A DNA stretch of 64,000 bases, from NCBI GenBank assembly GCA_021776415.1, contig JAJFFY010000044.1, positions 62,001-126,000 on the forward strand. Reading direction: 5' to 3'. The notes beneath the pieces are model-generated. The model saw nothing but the letters and a program-made list of their open reading frames with translations. It did not search any database and had not been told where the DNA came from. The stretch comes from Hyphococcus sp. GTDB taxonomy: Bacteria > Pseudomonadota > Alphaproteobacteria > Caulobacterales > Parvularculaceae. This document shows positions 50,073 through 59,527 of this stretch, in pieces; position 1 is the stretch's first letter; each line of letters begins with the position of its first letter. The position numbers and the translations under genes are program-made.

Positions 50073-51044
50073 TTAGATAGAAATTTTCCGCTTCAGCCAA
50101 TCGATCAACAATGCGTTGAGCTCAGCCGGCTTTTCCCACATCAACCAATGGCCGCTGCCGCTGATGACATGTTTTTCAAGATCGGGAACGAGGGCTTTCA
50201 TACCGTCTGCGCTTTCCGGCGGCAAAAAAAGATCAAGCTCGGCGCCAATCCATAGACCCGGCGCACGGATGGTTTCATCGCGCCCCGCCATCAATTCCCA
50301 GTTGCGATCGACATTGCGGTAAAGATTGACGCCGCCATGAAAGCCGCTGCGTTTATATGCGTCGACATAAATCTGGATAGTGTCATCGCTAACAATAAGC
50401 TTATCCGGATTTGGTTCTTTTGCATGTTTGAACCGGCCGGGAAGGTCATAAATGCGCGGGATAAGCGCAGCCCATTGCTCCCGCGGCGGCGGCTTTTGAA
50501 ACATCATCTTTACGAAACGCTCAATGTCGGCCTCGAACAAATTTTCCGGCGTATCCGGTTCCTGGAACTGAACGAAATAATGTTTGTCGCCGAAACGCTT
50601 TTTAAAAATTGAGATTGGCGGCGCCGGCGGGCGCGGCCTGACCGGCGTGCAGACGCCGATAATCGCAGCAACGCGGTTTGCGCGCCACTGGCCCATGCTC
50701 CAGACGATAGAGCCGCCCCAGTCGTGACCGCAGAAAACCGCCCGCTCAATATCAAGTGCATCAAGGACAGCACAAAGGTCATTGGTAATGTGTTCGATAT
50801 CGTAAGCGCGCACGTCCCTCGGCGCATCGGAGCGGCCAAAGCCTTTCAGGTCGATGGCGATGGTGCGATATCCCGCTGCGGCCAGCGCATGGATTTGGTT
50901 GCGCCACGAATAGGCAATCTCCGGCCATCCATGAACGAGAATAATCGGAAGTCGTTCGCGATCCGCATCACCATCGGCCTCATAGACGGCGATTTTGACG
51001 CCGCCGGCGTCGATGAGTTGATGCTCTGGAAAGGGATGGTTCAT
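50073..51044 (-). CDS. Alpha/beta-hydrolase, epoxide hydrolase-like
   Basis: A 323-residue hydrolase from the ATG at 51044. HGWPE (39-42, oxyanion hole of epoxide hydrolases), the nucleophile D108 in GHDWGG, and the histidine in SGSGHWLMWEKP are all visible, as is a cap domain in between. Aspartate rather than serine as nucleophile points to epoxide or haloalkane hydrolysis. The longer frame up to 51167 would overlap the divergent thioesterase gene and has no family likeness, so it is not used. The divergent gap is 112 bp. Confidence 0.9.
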   Translation of the reverse strand: MNHPFPEHQLIDAGGVKIAVYEADGDADRERLPIILVHGWPEIAYSWRNQIHALAAAGYRTIAIDLKGFGRSDAPRDVRAYDIEHITNDLCAVLDALDIERAVFCGHDWGGSIVWSMGQWRANRVAAIIGVCTPVRPRPPAPPISIFKKRFGDKHYFVQFQEPDTPENLFEADIERFVKMMFQKPPPREQWAALIPRIYDLPGRFKHAKEPNPDKLIVSDDTIQIYVDAYKRSGFHGGVNLYRNVDRNWELMAGRDETIRAPGLWIGAELDLFLPPESADGMKALVPDLEKHVISGSGHWLMWEKPAELNALLIDWLKRKISI

Positions 51045-51156
51045 CGTCGGCAGGGTGGCGGCAATCACCTCCAAGCGCAATGGTATGGTGCAGCCGTCTC
51101 GCTGGCGCTGCTGATGCCTGTTTTCAATTTTGCTCAAGCTCGCTAAAGCCTGCTGC

Positions 51157-51585
51157 ATGACAGACAAACCAATATTGCCAGATGCGAAGCCTGCGCCAGA
51201 GGGGTGGGCGTTGCAGTCGCATCCGCAAACTTTTAGCGGCCATGCCGGGCCGTTTTATTTCCGTGAGGAAGGCGCCCCGCCAGGCGTTGGTTTTTTCTCC
51301 GAGCCACACCATGCAAATCTTGGCGGCGTCGTTCATGGCGGTGCGCTGATGACGCTGGCTGACATGTCGTTGTTCGACATTTTCTTCCGTGCGAAAGGCC
51401 GTATTCCTGCTGTCACCATGACAATGAATGCAGAGTTTTTATCGCCGGCGCCGTTGGATGATTTTATTATCGCGACCGGTGAGGTTATGAAAGCCGGTCG
51501 GACAATGGTTTTCGTTCGGGGTGTTGTCACCGCAAAAGAAAAACCGGTTTTAAGTTTTTCAGGGTCGCTTAAGCGGCTTTCATGA
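51157..51585 (+). CDS. PaaI-family thioesterase (hotdog fold)
   Basis: A 142-residue hotdog-fold protein. HHANLGGVVHGGALMTLADMS is the PaaI active-site helix with the N-x-x-G-x-x-HGG pattern; AVTMTMNAEFLSPAP is the next conserved strand. Members hydrolyse acyl- or aryl-CoA thioesters. The ATG at 51157 starts the normal-length protein. Its 3' end overlaps the convergent rarD-like gene by 17 bases. Confidence 0.9.
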   Translation: MTDKPILPDAKPAPEGWALQSHPQTFSGHAGPFYFREEGAPPGVGFFSEPHHANLGGVVHGGALMTLADMSLFDIFFRAKGRIPAVTMTMNAEFLSPAPLDDFIIATGEVMKAGRTMVFVRGVVTAKEKPVLSFSGSLKRLS

Positions 51586-52489
51586 TGCGTGCTGCGCGGT
51601 TGGCGCGCATGGCGTCGAAGCTGAAAATTGCCAGCGCTGTCCAGATCAGGCCAAAGCAAATCGCATGCGCGATGGTGAACGTCTCGCCGTAATAAATTGC
51701 CAACGCGAATTGAACAGTCGGGCCGATATATTGAAGGAACCCAACCGTCGACAGCTTCAAACGCCGCGCCGACAGCGCAAACAACACCAGCGGAATAACC
51801 GTAACCGGCCCGGCAAGCAGCAGTAGTATATCCTTGCTGGTAGATTGGTTTAAAAAGACCGCGGCGCCGGAATTCATCAGCCAAAAAAGGTAGACCAAAG
51901 CTATCGGCGCCAGCAGCGTGGTTTCAACGAACAGTCCCGGCATTGCGCCAACCGGTATGGTCTTGCGCAAATATCCGTAGACAGTGAATAATATCGCTAG
52001 CGCAAGCGACACCCATGGGAATACGCCCGCGCCGAGAGTGAGCACCAGAACGCCGGCAGTGGCGAGAATGACGGCGACGATCTGCGCCGCTCGCAAGCGC
52101 TCGCCGAGAACCAAGACGCCGACGCCGACATACATCAACGGATTAATATAGTAGCCGAGGCTGGCTTCCAAGATGCGGTCATTGATGACGGACCAGACAT
52201 AGATCAGCCAATTGCTGGAGATCGCCAGTGCGCTGACGCCAAGCAATAAGAGCACCCGCCGGGTTGTGAACGCGGTTTTGACCTCTGGCCACTGCCGGCG
52301 CAACGCGATCAGAAGCGCGCCAAACGGCACCGACCAGATGATGCGATGGGCGAGAATTTCCAGCGCCGAGACATCATCGAGAGTTTTTAAATAAGCGGGA
52401 AACAAACCCCAAAACGTATAGGCGGCAACGCCGGCTATAAGGCCGAATTGAACATCAGAATGCACTGATTTTTGATTGTCGCCGGACAT
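51569..52489 (-). CDS. rarD: EamA/RarD-family transporter
   Basis: A 306-residue protein with ten predicted membrane spans in two EamA repeats. The N-terminal pattern GLIAGVAAYTFWGLFPAYLK and LAHRIIWSVPF are typical of RarD, and LQYIGPTVQFALAIYYGE marks the end of the second repeat. RarD proteins are named for chloramphenicol sensitivity; their true substrates are uncertain. It is a single minus-strand gene about 75 bp downstream of asd. Confidence 0.92.
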   Translation of the reverse strand: MSGDNQKSVHSDVQFGLIAGVAAYTFWGLFPAYLKTLDDVSALEILAHRIIWSVPFGALLIALRRQWPEVKTAFTTRRVLLLLGVSALAISSNWLIYVWSVINDRILEASLGYYINPLMYVGVGVLVLGERLRAAQIVAVILATAGVLVLTLGAGVFPWVSLALAILFTVYGYLRKTIPVGAMPGLFVETTLLAPIALVYLFWLMNSGAAVFLNQSTSKDILLLLAGPVTVIPLVLFALSARRLKLSTVGFLQYIGPTVQFALAIYYGETFTIAHAICFGLIWTALAIFSFDAMRANRAARIMKAA

Positions 52490-52563
52490 ATGGAACCCTC
52501 AAAATTTGTTTGATCGTGTAGCGCGAAGGCAATCGCCCGCCGACCCGTTTCTTGTGCGGCGCC

Positions 52564-53589
52564 TTAGGCGGCAGTGCGCAAAAGCCTGCGGTTGAGTAAC
52601 AGCTCTGCGATTTGTACTGCGTTCAGAGCGGCGCCTTTACGCAGATTATCGCTAACGCACCAGAAGGCGAGGCCATTGTCGATTGTCGGGTCCACCCGCA
52701 GCCGGCTGATGAAGGTTGCAAATTCTCCAACGCACTCGACCGGCGTCACATAGCCGCCGTCTTCGCGTTTATCGACGATTAAAATGCCTGGCGCGGCGCG
52801 CAAAATTTCGCGGGCTTCATCGTCCGATAGCGGGTTTTCAAGTTCAATATTCACCGCCTCGGCATGGCCGACAAAGGTTGGCACGCGCACACACGTCGCC
52901 GTCAGTTTGATTTTGGGATCAAGAATTTTCTTGGTCTCCGCCATCATCTTCCATTCTTCTTTGGTGAAGCCGTCTTCCATGAAGGCGTCAATATGCGGAA
53001 TGACGTTGAAGGCTATCTGCTTGGTGAACTCCGTCGGCGAGGGTGTGTCGTTGACATAGATGCCCTTGGTTTGCGTGAACAACTCATCCATCGCCGCTTT
53101 GCCCTTGCCGGATGTCGACTGATAGGTGGAGACGACAACACGTTTGATGGTCGCGGCGTCATGCAGCGGCTTTAACGCGACAACCAGCTGCGCGGTTGAG
53201 CAATTCGGGTTGGCGATAATGTTCTTTTTGGAAAACCCCGCGACCGCGTCGGCGTTCACTTCCGGAACGACCAGCGGCACATCCGGGTCCATCCGGAAAT
53301 GTGACGAGTTGTCGATTACGATCGCGCCAGCCTTGGTGGCCTTTAGCGCCCATGTCTTGGACACTTCGCCTCCGGCGGCGAAAAGCGCGATATCGACTTT
53401 GGAGAAATCGAAAGTTTCAAGACCCTGGCATTTCAACGTTTTGTCGCCGAACGAAACCTCACGGCCAATTGACTGGCGCGAGGCGAGCGCGAAAGCCTCC
53501 TTTACCGGGAATTCCCGTTCATCGAGAATGACGAGAATTTCCTGCCCGACATTGCCGGTGGCGCCGACAAGAGCGACATTGACTTCCAT
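52564..53589 (-). CDS. asd: Aspartate-semialdehyde dehydrogenase
   Basis: A 341-residue enzyme of the lysine/threonine/methionine/diaminopimelate pathway. VALVGATGNVGQ is the NADP-binding loop near the start; the catalytic cysteine is in NPNCSTAQLV (C130 from this start), and SSHFRMDPDVPLVVPEVN is the family block before it. The ATG at 53589 gives the standard MEVNVALVG start; an in-frame TTG at 53601 is the only longer option. It lies 128 bp after a membrane-bound regulator gene on the same strand. Confidence 0.97.
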   Translation of the reverse strand: MEVNVALVGATGNVGQEILVILDEREFPVKEAFALASRQSIGREVSFGDKTLKCQGLETFDFSKVDIALFAAGGEVSKTWALKATKAGAIVIDNSSHFRMDPDVPLVVPEVNADAVAGFSKKNIIANPNCSTAQLVVALKPLHDAATIKRVVVSTYQSTSGKGKAAMDELFTQTKGIYVNDTPSPTEFTKQIAFNVIPHIDAFMEDGFTKEEWKMMAETKKILDPKIKLTATCVRVPTFVGHAEAVNIELENPLSDDEAREILRAAPGILIVDKREDGGYVTPVECVGEFATFISRLRVDPTIDNGLAFWCVSDNLRKGAALNAVQIAELLLNRRLLRTAA

Positions 53590-53717
53590 GATTTGTTCCA
53601 ATCTTTGGCAGGGCAGAGACGATCAAACTGGGCTCGTGTCAAGCCAGGCAGGGCTTAGGATTTCTGCGGTGTTTAGTAGATTAGGCTCACCATCGACGAA
53701 GGCGCTGAGGCGTCAGA

Positions 53718-54488
53718 TCAGGTGATTGTGAGCGGTGTAGAATTATTTGGGCTCGGAGCTGCGGGGCAGGCCCCGAAATCTATCCGCTCACGTGTTTTAA
53801 ATTCGAAGACGACCAATCTGCATCCATCGGCTTTTTCAACCCGCATAGCGAGCCGCCTGCCATCGTTTGAAAAGATGGGTGAATTCAGGCGGCCGCCGCT
53901 GGATGCCTTCAGAATAAACCGACAGCCTTCAAAATGATCGACGATAATGTCGGCGCCTTGGAAATGGGCGCTCGTGCCGTTTGTGGCGTTTATAGTCTGC
54001 TGCGGTGGGGGCCGGGTTAAATTTGGATTTGCAGAGAGCGTGGGGATTAATGTGGTGGCTATGGATATGCAAAACATAGCAGCCATCCCTGCCGCAACCA
54101 TCACCGGATGGTTCCATCGCGCTTTTGCGGGCGCGTTTATAATTGGCGTCGGTTTTGGCTGTGGGCCTATCCACTGATAGCCGCTGCGTGGAACAGTTTT
54201 AACGAAAGCGGGTGATTTAGCATTATCGCCGAGCGCAGAGCGAATACACCAGAGCGCATGGCTGAGCGCCTTGTCTCCGGTAGCGTAATTCCCACTCCAG
54301 ATACCATCGATCAGTTCTGCGCGGGTCACCGTTTCGGGCGCGGAGTCTATCAACACCATGAGAACACCCCAGGATTTATACTGGAGCGTTGTGCGCCGCC
54401 CGCCTGAAATGACGGTTTGCGACCGCGGTTCCAGCTGGAACCCGCGGCGATCGGTCGTCATTTCGGCGTCTTTTTCCAGCCCATTCAT
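53718..54488 (-). CDS. CadC-type membrane-bound winged-helix regulator, short form
   Basis: About 256 residues. The N-terminal OmpR/PhoB-type DNA-binding domain includes LQYKSWGVLMVLIDSAPETVT, DKALSHALWCIRSALGD and the wing TVPRSGYQWIG. One membrane span (about 120-142) follows, then a periplasmic part of about 110 residues with a single PD40/WD40-like motif (SNDGRRLAMRV). Related proteins carry a full TolB-like propeller or TPR domain; here only a remnant-size sensor remains. The start is uncertain (54488 or 54461), and no strong ribosome site is seen. It is divergent from the exported-protein gene at 54580, a likely target. Confidence 0.75.
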   Translation of the reverse strand: MNGLEKDAEMTTDRRGFQLEPRSQTVISGGRRTTLQYKSWGVLMVLIDSAPETVTRAELIDGIWSGNYATGDKALSHALWCIRSALGDNAKSPAFVKTVPRSGYQWIGPQPKPTPIINAPAKARWNHPVMVAAGMAAMFCISIATTLIPTLSANPNLTRPPPQQTINATNGTSAHFQGADIIVDHFEGCRFILKASSGGRLNSPIFSNDGRRLAMRVEKADGCRLVVFEFKTRERIDFGACPAAPSPNNSTPLTIT

Positions 54489-54579
54489 AAAATAGAGAAT
54501 AATAGATTTCTGGCGGTCGGCACAATGGCCATAGATCGGGGGCCTTAGCTCGGGCGCCATGCCTCAAAGGAGAATAGAT

Positions 54580-55377
54580 GTGATTGTGCGGATAACGGTT
54601 CTGGCGGTGCTGCTAACGGCTTCTTGCGCTGCGGCAAGCTCTACGCCTGTGGCGATGGGCGACGGCCAAATTGGTGGGGCCAAGATAAAGCCCTATGAAT
54701 TCACCTGGCGACAATGCGCATGGAATGAAGGGGACTGGGTCTCGACCAGCCCGCTAACTGAGCGCGCGGTGGTGATTGGCGATCATACATTGCGGGTGCG
54801 CCAAAACCTCATATCGCGGAAGGATCAGGAGATTGTTTCAACCACATATTTCGACCGGTCGTCACTATCGCCGCTACGCATGGAGCAAGATGTAAGGGCG
54901 ACGAAAGATCAACAAGCAATAAGCGTCGAGCATGTTTTAAGGCCTGATGGCTACTCCTCAGTGATGACGAGGGGTGGTGAAACCAAGGAAGTGGCCGGCG
55001 CCATTACTTCCGAAATGTTCCATGGCGCAATGTTGGGGTTGCCCCTGGTGACGCTTGATTGGGGGCAGGGGGCCTACACTTTTGAAGCGTCGATGGTGAG
55101 CATGAAGGCGAGTTATGCGGTGACTGCAACGCTCGCCGGCCGTGAAGTCATCTCCCATGACGGCAAGGAGCTGGAGGCTTTGTTGGTCGATGTAGAGTGG
55201 ACGCACAATGAGCTTGGCGATGTTTATCCGCCGGGTCCCGATGCTAGCGGCGGTCGCTATTGGCTGGCGCAAGATCCCCCTGTAGGCATGCCTTATGTGC
55301 TGCGCTACAAGACAGATACGTATACTGTGGAGTTTATCGGCGACACCTGTCCAGAGAGTAAGGCAAAAGCAGAATAG
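54580..55377 (+). CDS. Exported protein, possibly a lipoprotein, unknown function
   Basis: About 265 residues. A signal peptide (VIVRITVLAVLLTASCAAASS) could end at a weak lipobox (TASC). The mature part is beta-rich with W, Y and D repeats, such as EFTWRQCAWNEGDW, STTYFDRSSLSPLRMEQD and GGRYWLAQDPPVGMPYVLRY, resembling DUF3108-type proteins by eye. GTG at 54580 is preferred: AAAGGAGA lies about six bases upstream, while the ATG at 54559 precedes that site. It is divergent from the CadC-like regulator gene. Confidence 0.7.
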   Translation: MIVRITVLAVLLTASCAAASSTPVAMGDGQIGGAKIKPYEFTWRQCAWNEGDWVSTSPLTERAVVIGDHTLRVRQNLISRKDQEIVSTTYFDRSSLSPLRMEQDVRATKDQQAISVEHVLRPDGYSSVMTRGGETKEVAGAITSEMFHGAMLGLPLVTLDWGQGAYTFEASMVSMKASYAVTATLAGREVISHDGKELEALLVDVEWTHNELGDVYPPGPDASGGRYWLAQDPPVGMPYVLRYKTDTYTVEFIGDTCPESKAKAE

Positions 55378-55404
55378 GGCGTCGATGGCGGATGGGGAAA
55401 CCGG

Positions 55405-56250
55405 TTAAGATGGCTGGTTTGCCCCGAATGGCACCACCTTGTTGTCCGCGTCATGGCCTATATCGGCGCGGCCGAGATAGGCAACGCCGGCTCTGGCGCA
55501 CCAGTAGGCGACGATTTCTTCCTCGCTCTGGCCGAACGGGCGATCGTTTTCCGGGATGTCGCTGATGCGCCCGAGTTTTACACCCGCCGCATGGCGTAGT
55601 TTAGGGCTCGACAGGATGGCGAACATTGCCCGGTCAATGCTGTATAAATATTCCGACACATCTTCCAAGAGGACGATATGGCCTGAAAGGTCCGGCGCCC
55701 AATCTGCGGCGATGAGATGGCTGAGCACGGTGATATTGAACGCAACGGTTTTCCCGCCGGACTTTGCCGTCGCTTCCAGCGTCTCAGCGCCGCCGGTGAC
55801 GAGAAAATCGAGCGCGCGCGCGATTGCCTGTTCGCCGCCTGGCCGGGCGAGGTCCGTCGGCATTGGTCCGTGTACGGGCTTGCCGATCCCGCCCTGGTAG
55901 AGCCGCGCTAAAATCATCCCGGCGTCGGAATAGCCGAGATAGGTTTTCTCATGCGCGGTGGCGTTGAGTTTTGTAAACAGGCCATCATCCAGCCGGCAGG
56001 CGCCATAGCCGCCGCGCGCAAACCATACCGCGTCATATTTTGGATCGTTCGCAACCTCCAGAAAGGCGGCGCTCCGCTCCGCATCGCTGCCGGCAAAGTG
56101 GCCGGCTTCGACAAAGCACTGCGGATGGAAATGGAGCTGGGCACGCTCGCCAAAGCTTGCGGCCGCAATCTCGCTGGTTTTATTCGCAAGATCCCGGCTG
56201 ATCGGTCCGCCGGGGCAGACCAGGGCGATATGTTTTGTCTCTTCGCTCAT
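55405..56250 (-). CDS. ldcA: Murein LD-carboxypeptidase (peptidase S66)
   Basis: A 281-residue cytoplasmic serine peptidase. The family blocks are IALVCPGGPISRD, ARGGYGACRLDD, the nucleophile serine in TYLGYSDAGMIL, GPMPTDLARPGG, and the catalytic glutamate in IVLLEDVSEYLYSIDR. LdcA trims recycled murein tetrapeptide to tripeptide, the substrate of Mpl. An Mpl-like ligase gene is divergent, 93 bp away, which supports the recycling assignment. Length is somewhat below the 300 or so of E. coli LdcA. Confidence 0.9.
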   Translation of the reverse strand: MSEETKHIALVCPGGPISRDLANKTSEIAAASFGERAQLHFHPQCFVEAGHFAGSDAERSAAFLEVANDPKYDAVWFARGGYGACRLDDGLFTKLNATAHEKTYLGYSDAGMILARLYQGGIGKPVHGPMPTDLARPGGEQAIARALDFLVTGGAETLEATAKSGGKTVAFNITVLSHLIAADWAPDLSGHIVLLEDVSEYLYSIDRAMFAILSSPKLRHAAGVKLGRISDIPENDRPFGQSEEEIVAYWCARAGVAYLGRADIGHDADNKVVPFGANQPS

Positions 56251-56343
56251 AATTCAGCATTTAACCTAGCAAGACAGCGTAAATCAGACCCTAACCCTAT
56301 TGGTGACGCACTATAAACAAAATCACCCTATAGCGGTTGTCTG

Positions 56344-57744
56344 ATGGCTGACACAAAAGACTATTTCTTCTGCGGTATTGGCGGCTCGGGCATGTTGCCG
56401 CTGGCGATGATTGTGAGCGCGCGCGGGGATCATATGGAGGGCTCTGACCGGGCGTTGGATCAGGGACGCACGGCTGCAAAATTTGATTATTTGCGTTCGC
56501 TCGGCATTGCGCTTCATGCCCAGGACGGATCAGGTCTGACACGGCCCGGCCAAATTCTGGTCGCCTCGGCGGCGGTGGAAGACAGTGTGCCTGATGTCGT
56601 GGCGGCAAATAAAATCGGTGCAACGCGGCTTGCCCGCGCCGGATTGTTGGCGCAGCTTTTCAATGACGCTGTCTGCCCAATCGGCGTTGCCGGCACCAGC
56701 GGCAAGTCAACAACGACAGCGATGATCGGCTGGATCCTTCACCACGCAGACAAAGACCCGACAGTGATGAACGGCGCGGTGATGAAAAACTTTGTCCGCG
56801 AGGATGCATTATTCGCCAGTGCGCTGGTCGGTGGCGGCGCAGCATTTGTCAGCGAGGTTGACGAAAGCGACGGCTCGATTGCGGCGTTCAATCCGAAGAT
56901 TGCGGTATTGAACAATATCTCTCTTGATCACAAAACTATGGATGAGTTGCGCGCGCTGTTCGGCGGGTTTGTTGAGCGGGCGGAAACCGCTGTCTTGAAC
57001 TTAGATAATGAAGAAACCGCACGTATTGCGGCGGCTCGTGGAACAGGGTGCATCACCTATAGCCTTAAGGCCGGGAAAGCTGATTTGAGCGCATGCAATA
57101 TCCGCCCTGAGCCTTTCGGCGTCTCGTTTGATGTTGTGGCAAGCGAGGCAAATATTTCCGCGTCCGTGGCGCTGAACATGCCCGGCCGCCACAATGTCTC
57201 CAACGCTCTGGCGGCGATTGCCGCCGCTAGCGCCAGCGGCGTCACGGTCACAGATGCAGCGCAAGCTCTCTCATCGTTTGAGGGTGTTAAGCGCCGCCTT
57301 GAATTTGTTGGCGAGGGCGACGGCGTGACCGTCATCGACGATTTTGCCCATAACCCCGACAAGATCACCGCGAGCCTTAAAACCTTGCACGAATTTCCCG
57401 GCCGTTTGCTGGTGATGTTTCAGCCCCATGGCTATGGTCCGCTCAAAAAGATGAAGGCTGAATTCATCGCCTGTTTTACAGATAATTTGAACACGGACGA
57501 TATTTTATTCATGCCACAGCCGGTCTATTATGGCGGCAGCGTTGATCGCTCAGTGTCGAGCGCTGATATCGCGCAAGGCGTAGTCGCCGCCAGCCGTAAT
57601 GCTGAGGCCTTGCCTGACCGGGACGCTTGCGGCGCAAGGCTGCTGGAATGCGCGCGGCCAGGCGATCGGATTATCATTATGGGCGCGCGCGATGATACTC
57701 TGTCGACATTCGCCGCCGGGCTGGTCGAAAAGCTAATGCCCTAG
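56344..57744 (+). CDS. mpl: Mur-ligase family protein, probable murein tripeptide ligase Mpl
   Basis: A 466-residue ATP-dependent amide ligase. The N-terminal UDP-binding part reads [14 protein letters not shown] (8-21). The P-loop GTSGKSTT lies at 117-124, the carbamylated-lysine region is around [23 protein letters not shown] follows, and the C-terminal domain begins at [12 protein letters not shown]. It could be Mpl (attaches recycled tripeptide to UDP-MurNAc) or a MurC paralogue; length and the divergent ldcA gene favour Mpl. MurC would normally sit in the dcw cluster, which is absent here. Confidence 0.72.
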   Translation: MADTKDYFFCGIGGSGMLPLAMIVSARGDHMEGSDRALDQGRTAAKFDYLRSLGIALHAQDGSGLTRPGQILVASAAVEDSVPDVVAANKIGATRLARAGLLAQLFNDAVCPIGVAGTSGKSTTTAMIGWILHHADKDPTVMNGAVMKNFVREDALFASALVGGGAAFVSEVDESDGSIAAFNPKIAVLNNISLDHKTMDELRALFGGFVERAETAVLNLDNEETARIAAARGTGCITYSLKAGKADLSACNIRPEPFGVSFDVVASEANISASVALNMPGRHNVSNALAAIAAASASGVTVTDAAQALSSFEGVKRRLEFVGEGDGVTVIDDFAHNPDKITASLKTLHEFPGRLLVMFQPHGYGPLKKMKAEFIACFTDNLNTDDILFMPQPVYYGGSVDRSVSSADIAQGVVAASRNAEALPDRDACGARLLECARPGDRIIIMGARDDTLSTFAAGLVEKLMP

Positions 57745-58044
57745 CGGAAAAATTCCCGCCCTTCGACCGCTTCGATAAATTTTTTGCCCTGGATGACATC
57801 AGCAGCGCTTACCAAGAGCGGGGGTCGGATATTTGGGCCGGCGTTCACGGAAAAACGGTCTTTTTTTTGATTTTGCGATGCACTCGCACTGATCGCGGAG
57901 GGGCGTGTAATTTTGCCCCATGCGCGCATTTGTGTCGCGACAATGTGTGCGTTGCGATCACGCAATATTGAACTACACCAACGGTGCGCTTAGGCGGCGC
58001 ATCCTCCGTGTGCGTAGAAAAAAGAAAATGAAAAGGGGTATCTA
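57745..58044. other. Intergenic region between mpl and the OmpW-like gene
   Basis: 300 bp without a credible gene. A run of eight T residues at 57863-57870 follows a weak CGTT/AACG hairpin and could end mpl transcription. The ompW promoter should lie between about 57900 and 58020. An open frame on the minus strand here was judged spurious. Confidence 0.4.
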
Positions 58045-58692
58045 ATGAGATCAATTCTCATTCTCGGAACAGTTTTGTGTTCGCTCATTTCACCAGCACT
58101 CGCTGAGCAGGGCGATTGGCTTGTGCGGTTGCGCGGGATCGTTGTTGCGCCAACTGGAGATGCGGGCCCGGTATTGCCGGCTTTTCCAACCGGCTCGGTG
58201 TCGGTCGAAGATGCGATCGTGCCGGAGCTCGATTTTACTTATTTCCTGACCGACAATATCGGCGCAGAGCTAATTCTCGCGACAAGCCCGCACGATATTT
58301 CAGGTGAGGGCGCGCTTTCCGGGCTTGGCGAAATAGCGGATGCTATGGCGCTGCCGCCGACATTAACGCTGCAATATCATTTTCTTCCAAATGCTCGCCT
58401 TCGTCCCTATGTCGGGGTTGGCGTCAACTGGACAATTTTTTACGATGACGACGCGAAAACTTCGCTCATCAATGCGCTCGGACCGACGACCGTCAATCTC
58501 GAAAATAGCGTTGGCGTCGCATTTCAGGCGGGTGTTGATTATCAGCTGAGCGACCGATATTTTCTGAATGCGGATATCAAATATATCGACATTGACACCA
58601 CCGCCGTTCTGAATACCGGCGGCGCCATCAACACAGTTGATGTCGACCTCGATCCGATTGTCGCCGGCATTGGCGTCGGCATGCGGTTTTGA
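58045..58692 (+). CDS. OmpW-family outer-membrane protein
   Basis: A 215-residue beta-barrel protein of usual OmpW size. A signal peptide (MRSILILGTVLCSLISPALA) is followed by GDWLVRLRGIVVAPTGD, LDFTYFLTDNIGAELILATSPHDI, LQYHFLPNARLRPYVGVGVNW and the C-terminal strand ending GVGMRF, with the final F needed for barrel assembly. OmpW forms an eight-stranded barrel for small hydrophobic compounds. AAGGGG lies 8-9 bases before the ATG. A hairpin after the gene may end its transcript. Confidence 0.93.
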   Translation: MRSILILGTVLCSLISPALAEQGDWLVRLRGIVVAPTGDAGPVLPAFPTGSVSVEDAIVPELDFTYFLTDNIGAELILATSPHDISGEGALSGLGEIADAMALPPTLTLQYHFLPNARLRPYVGVGVNWTIFYDDDAKTSLINALGPTTVNLENSVGVAFQAGVDYQLSDRYFLNADIKYIDIDTTAVLNTGGAINTVDVDLDPIVAGIGVGMRF

Positions 58693-58720
58693 GAATTGGC
58701 CCACCTATCCTAGATTGATT

Positions 58721-58742
58721 TCGCGCGCGTGTGAGCGCGCGA
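58721..58742 (+). terminator. GC-rich hairpin after the ompW-like gene
   Basis: TCGCGCGC and GCGCGCGA form a perfect 8-bp stem with a six-base loop (GTGTGA), followed by GATTATTT, a poor U-run. It is 28 bp after the ompW stop and 21 bp before the next gene. It is probably a terminator or transcript-stabilising hairpin. Confidence 0.45.
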
Positions 58743-58763
58743 GATTATTTATGAGGATAAGGC

Positions 58764-59456
58764 GTGCTGGACCAGCAACTGAATTTACTTGCGCAATGGC
58801 AAGGATGCGCCCGCCCGGCGATGCCGCATGTCAGCGGCGCTTTTGTGCAGATTGAGGCCTTTTCGCACGACCGCGATCGTGACGCGTTATTTGCGGCAAT
58901 TGATGGCGCGGGCAATGACGCCCTCTGGCGCTATATCCCGTTTGGCCCTTGCGCGTCAGCAGATGAACTGGCTGACGCCTTATCCTTTCTGGCCGATGCT
59001 CAAAGCTGGCAAACGCATATCATTCGCGCTCGCGAAACGGGGGAAGTGTTGGGTATGGCGAGCTATATGCGTATTCGCCCCGAGGCGGGGTCAGCGGAAA
59101 TCGGCTGCATTATCTTTTCAAAGCAGCTGCAAAGAACGCCTGCCGCCACCGAGGCGATGTATCTGCTGGCGCGGCATATTTTCGACGATCTCGGCTATCG
59201 CCGCTATGAATGGAAGTGTGACGATAGCAATGCCGCCTCAAAAAGCGCGGCAGAGCGTTTGGGCTTTAAGTTCGAGGGCGTCTTCCGCCAAGATATGGTC
59301 GTCAAGGGCAGGAACCGCGACACTGCCTGGTTCTCCATCATCGACAGCGATTGGCCGCACGTCAAAGCCGGGTTTGAAGCCTGGCTTGCGCCGGAGAATT
59401 TTGACGATGATGGCCGCCAACGGCGATCCCTTCATCAATGCCGGGGTGGCGTCTGA
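58764..59456 (+). CDS. GNAT-family N-acetyltransferase (RimJ/RimL-like)
   Basis: A 230-residue GCN5-type acetyltransferase. The fold starts with DRDALFAAIDGAG, then the strand VLGMASYMRIRPEAGSAEIGCIIFSKQLQRTPAATEAMYLL (acetyl-CoA region; the pyrophosphate loop is Q-R-T-P-A-A-T), then RYEWKCDDSNAASKSAAERLGFKFEG. This Acetyltransf_3 layout is common to RimJ/RimL and to small-molecule acetylases. The start is GTG at 58764 behind GAGGATAAGG. It lies 71 bp before sucC on the same strand. Substrate unknown. Confidence 0.9.
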   Translation: MLDQQLNLLAQWQGCARPAMPHVSGAFVQIEAFSHDRDRDALFAAIDGAGNDALWRYIPFGPCASADELADALSFLADAQSWQTHIIRARETGEVLGMASYMRIRPEAGSAEIGCIIFSKQLQRTPAATEAMYLLARHIFDDLGYRRYEWKCDDSNAASKSAAERLGFKFEGVFRQDMVVKGRNRDTAWFSIIDSDWPHVKAGFEAWLAPENFDDDGRQRRSLHQCRGGV

Positions 59457-59527
59457 GCCGAACAGTTGTTTAACCTTTCGGCGCAGTTATAACCGCACAA
59501 ACAACCCCAGCCGCCGGAGCCGCTTTC

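Noticed and set aside
57741-57965. 74-codon open frame on the minus strand between mpl and the ompW-like gene
   Set aside because: No ribosome site, no domain-like pattern, overlaps the mpl end and covers the likely ompW promoter and a T-run. Treated as chance.
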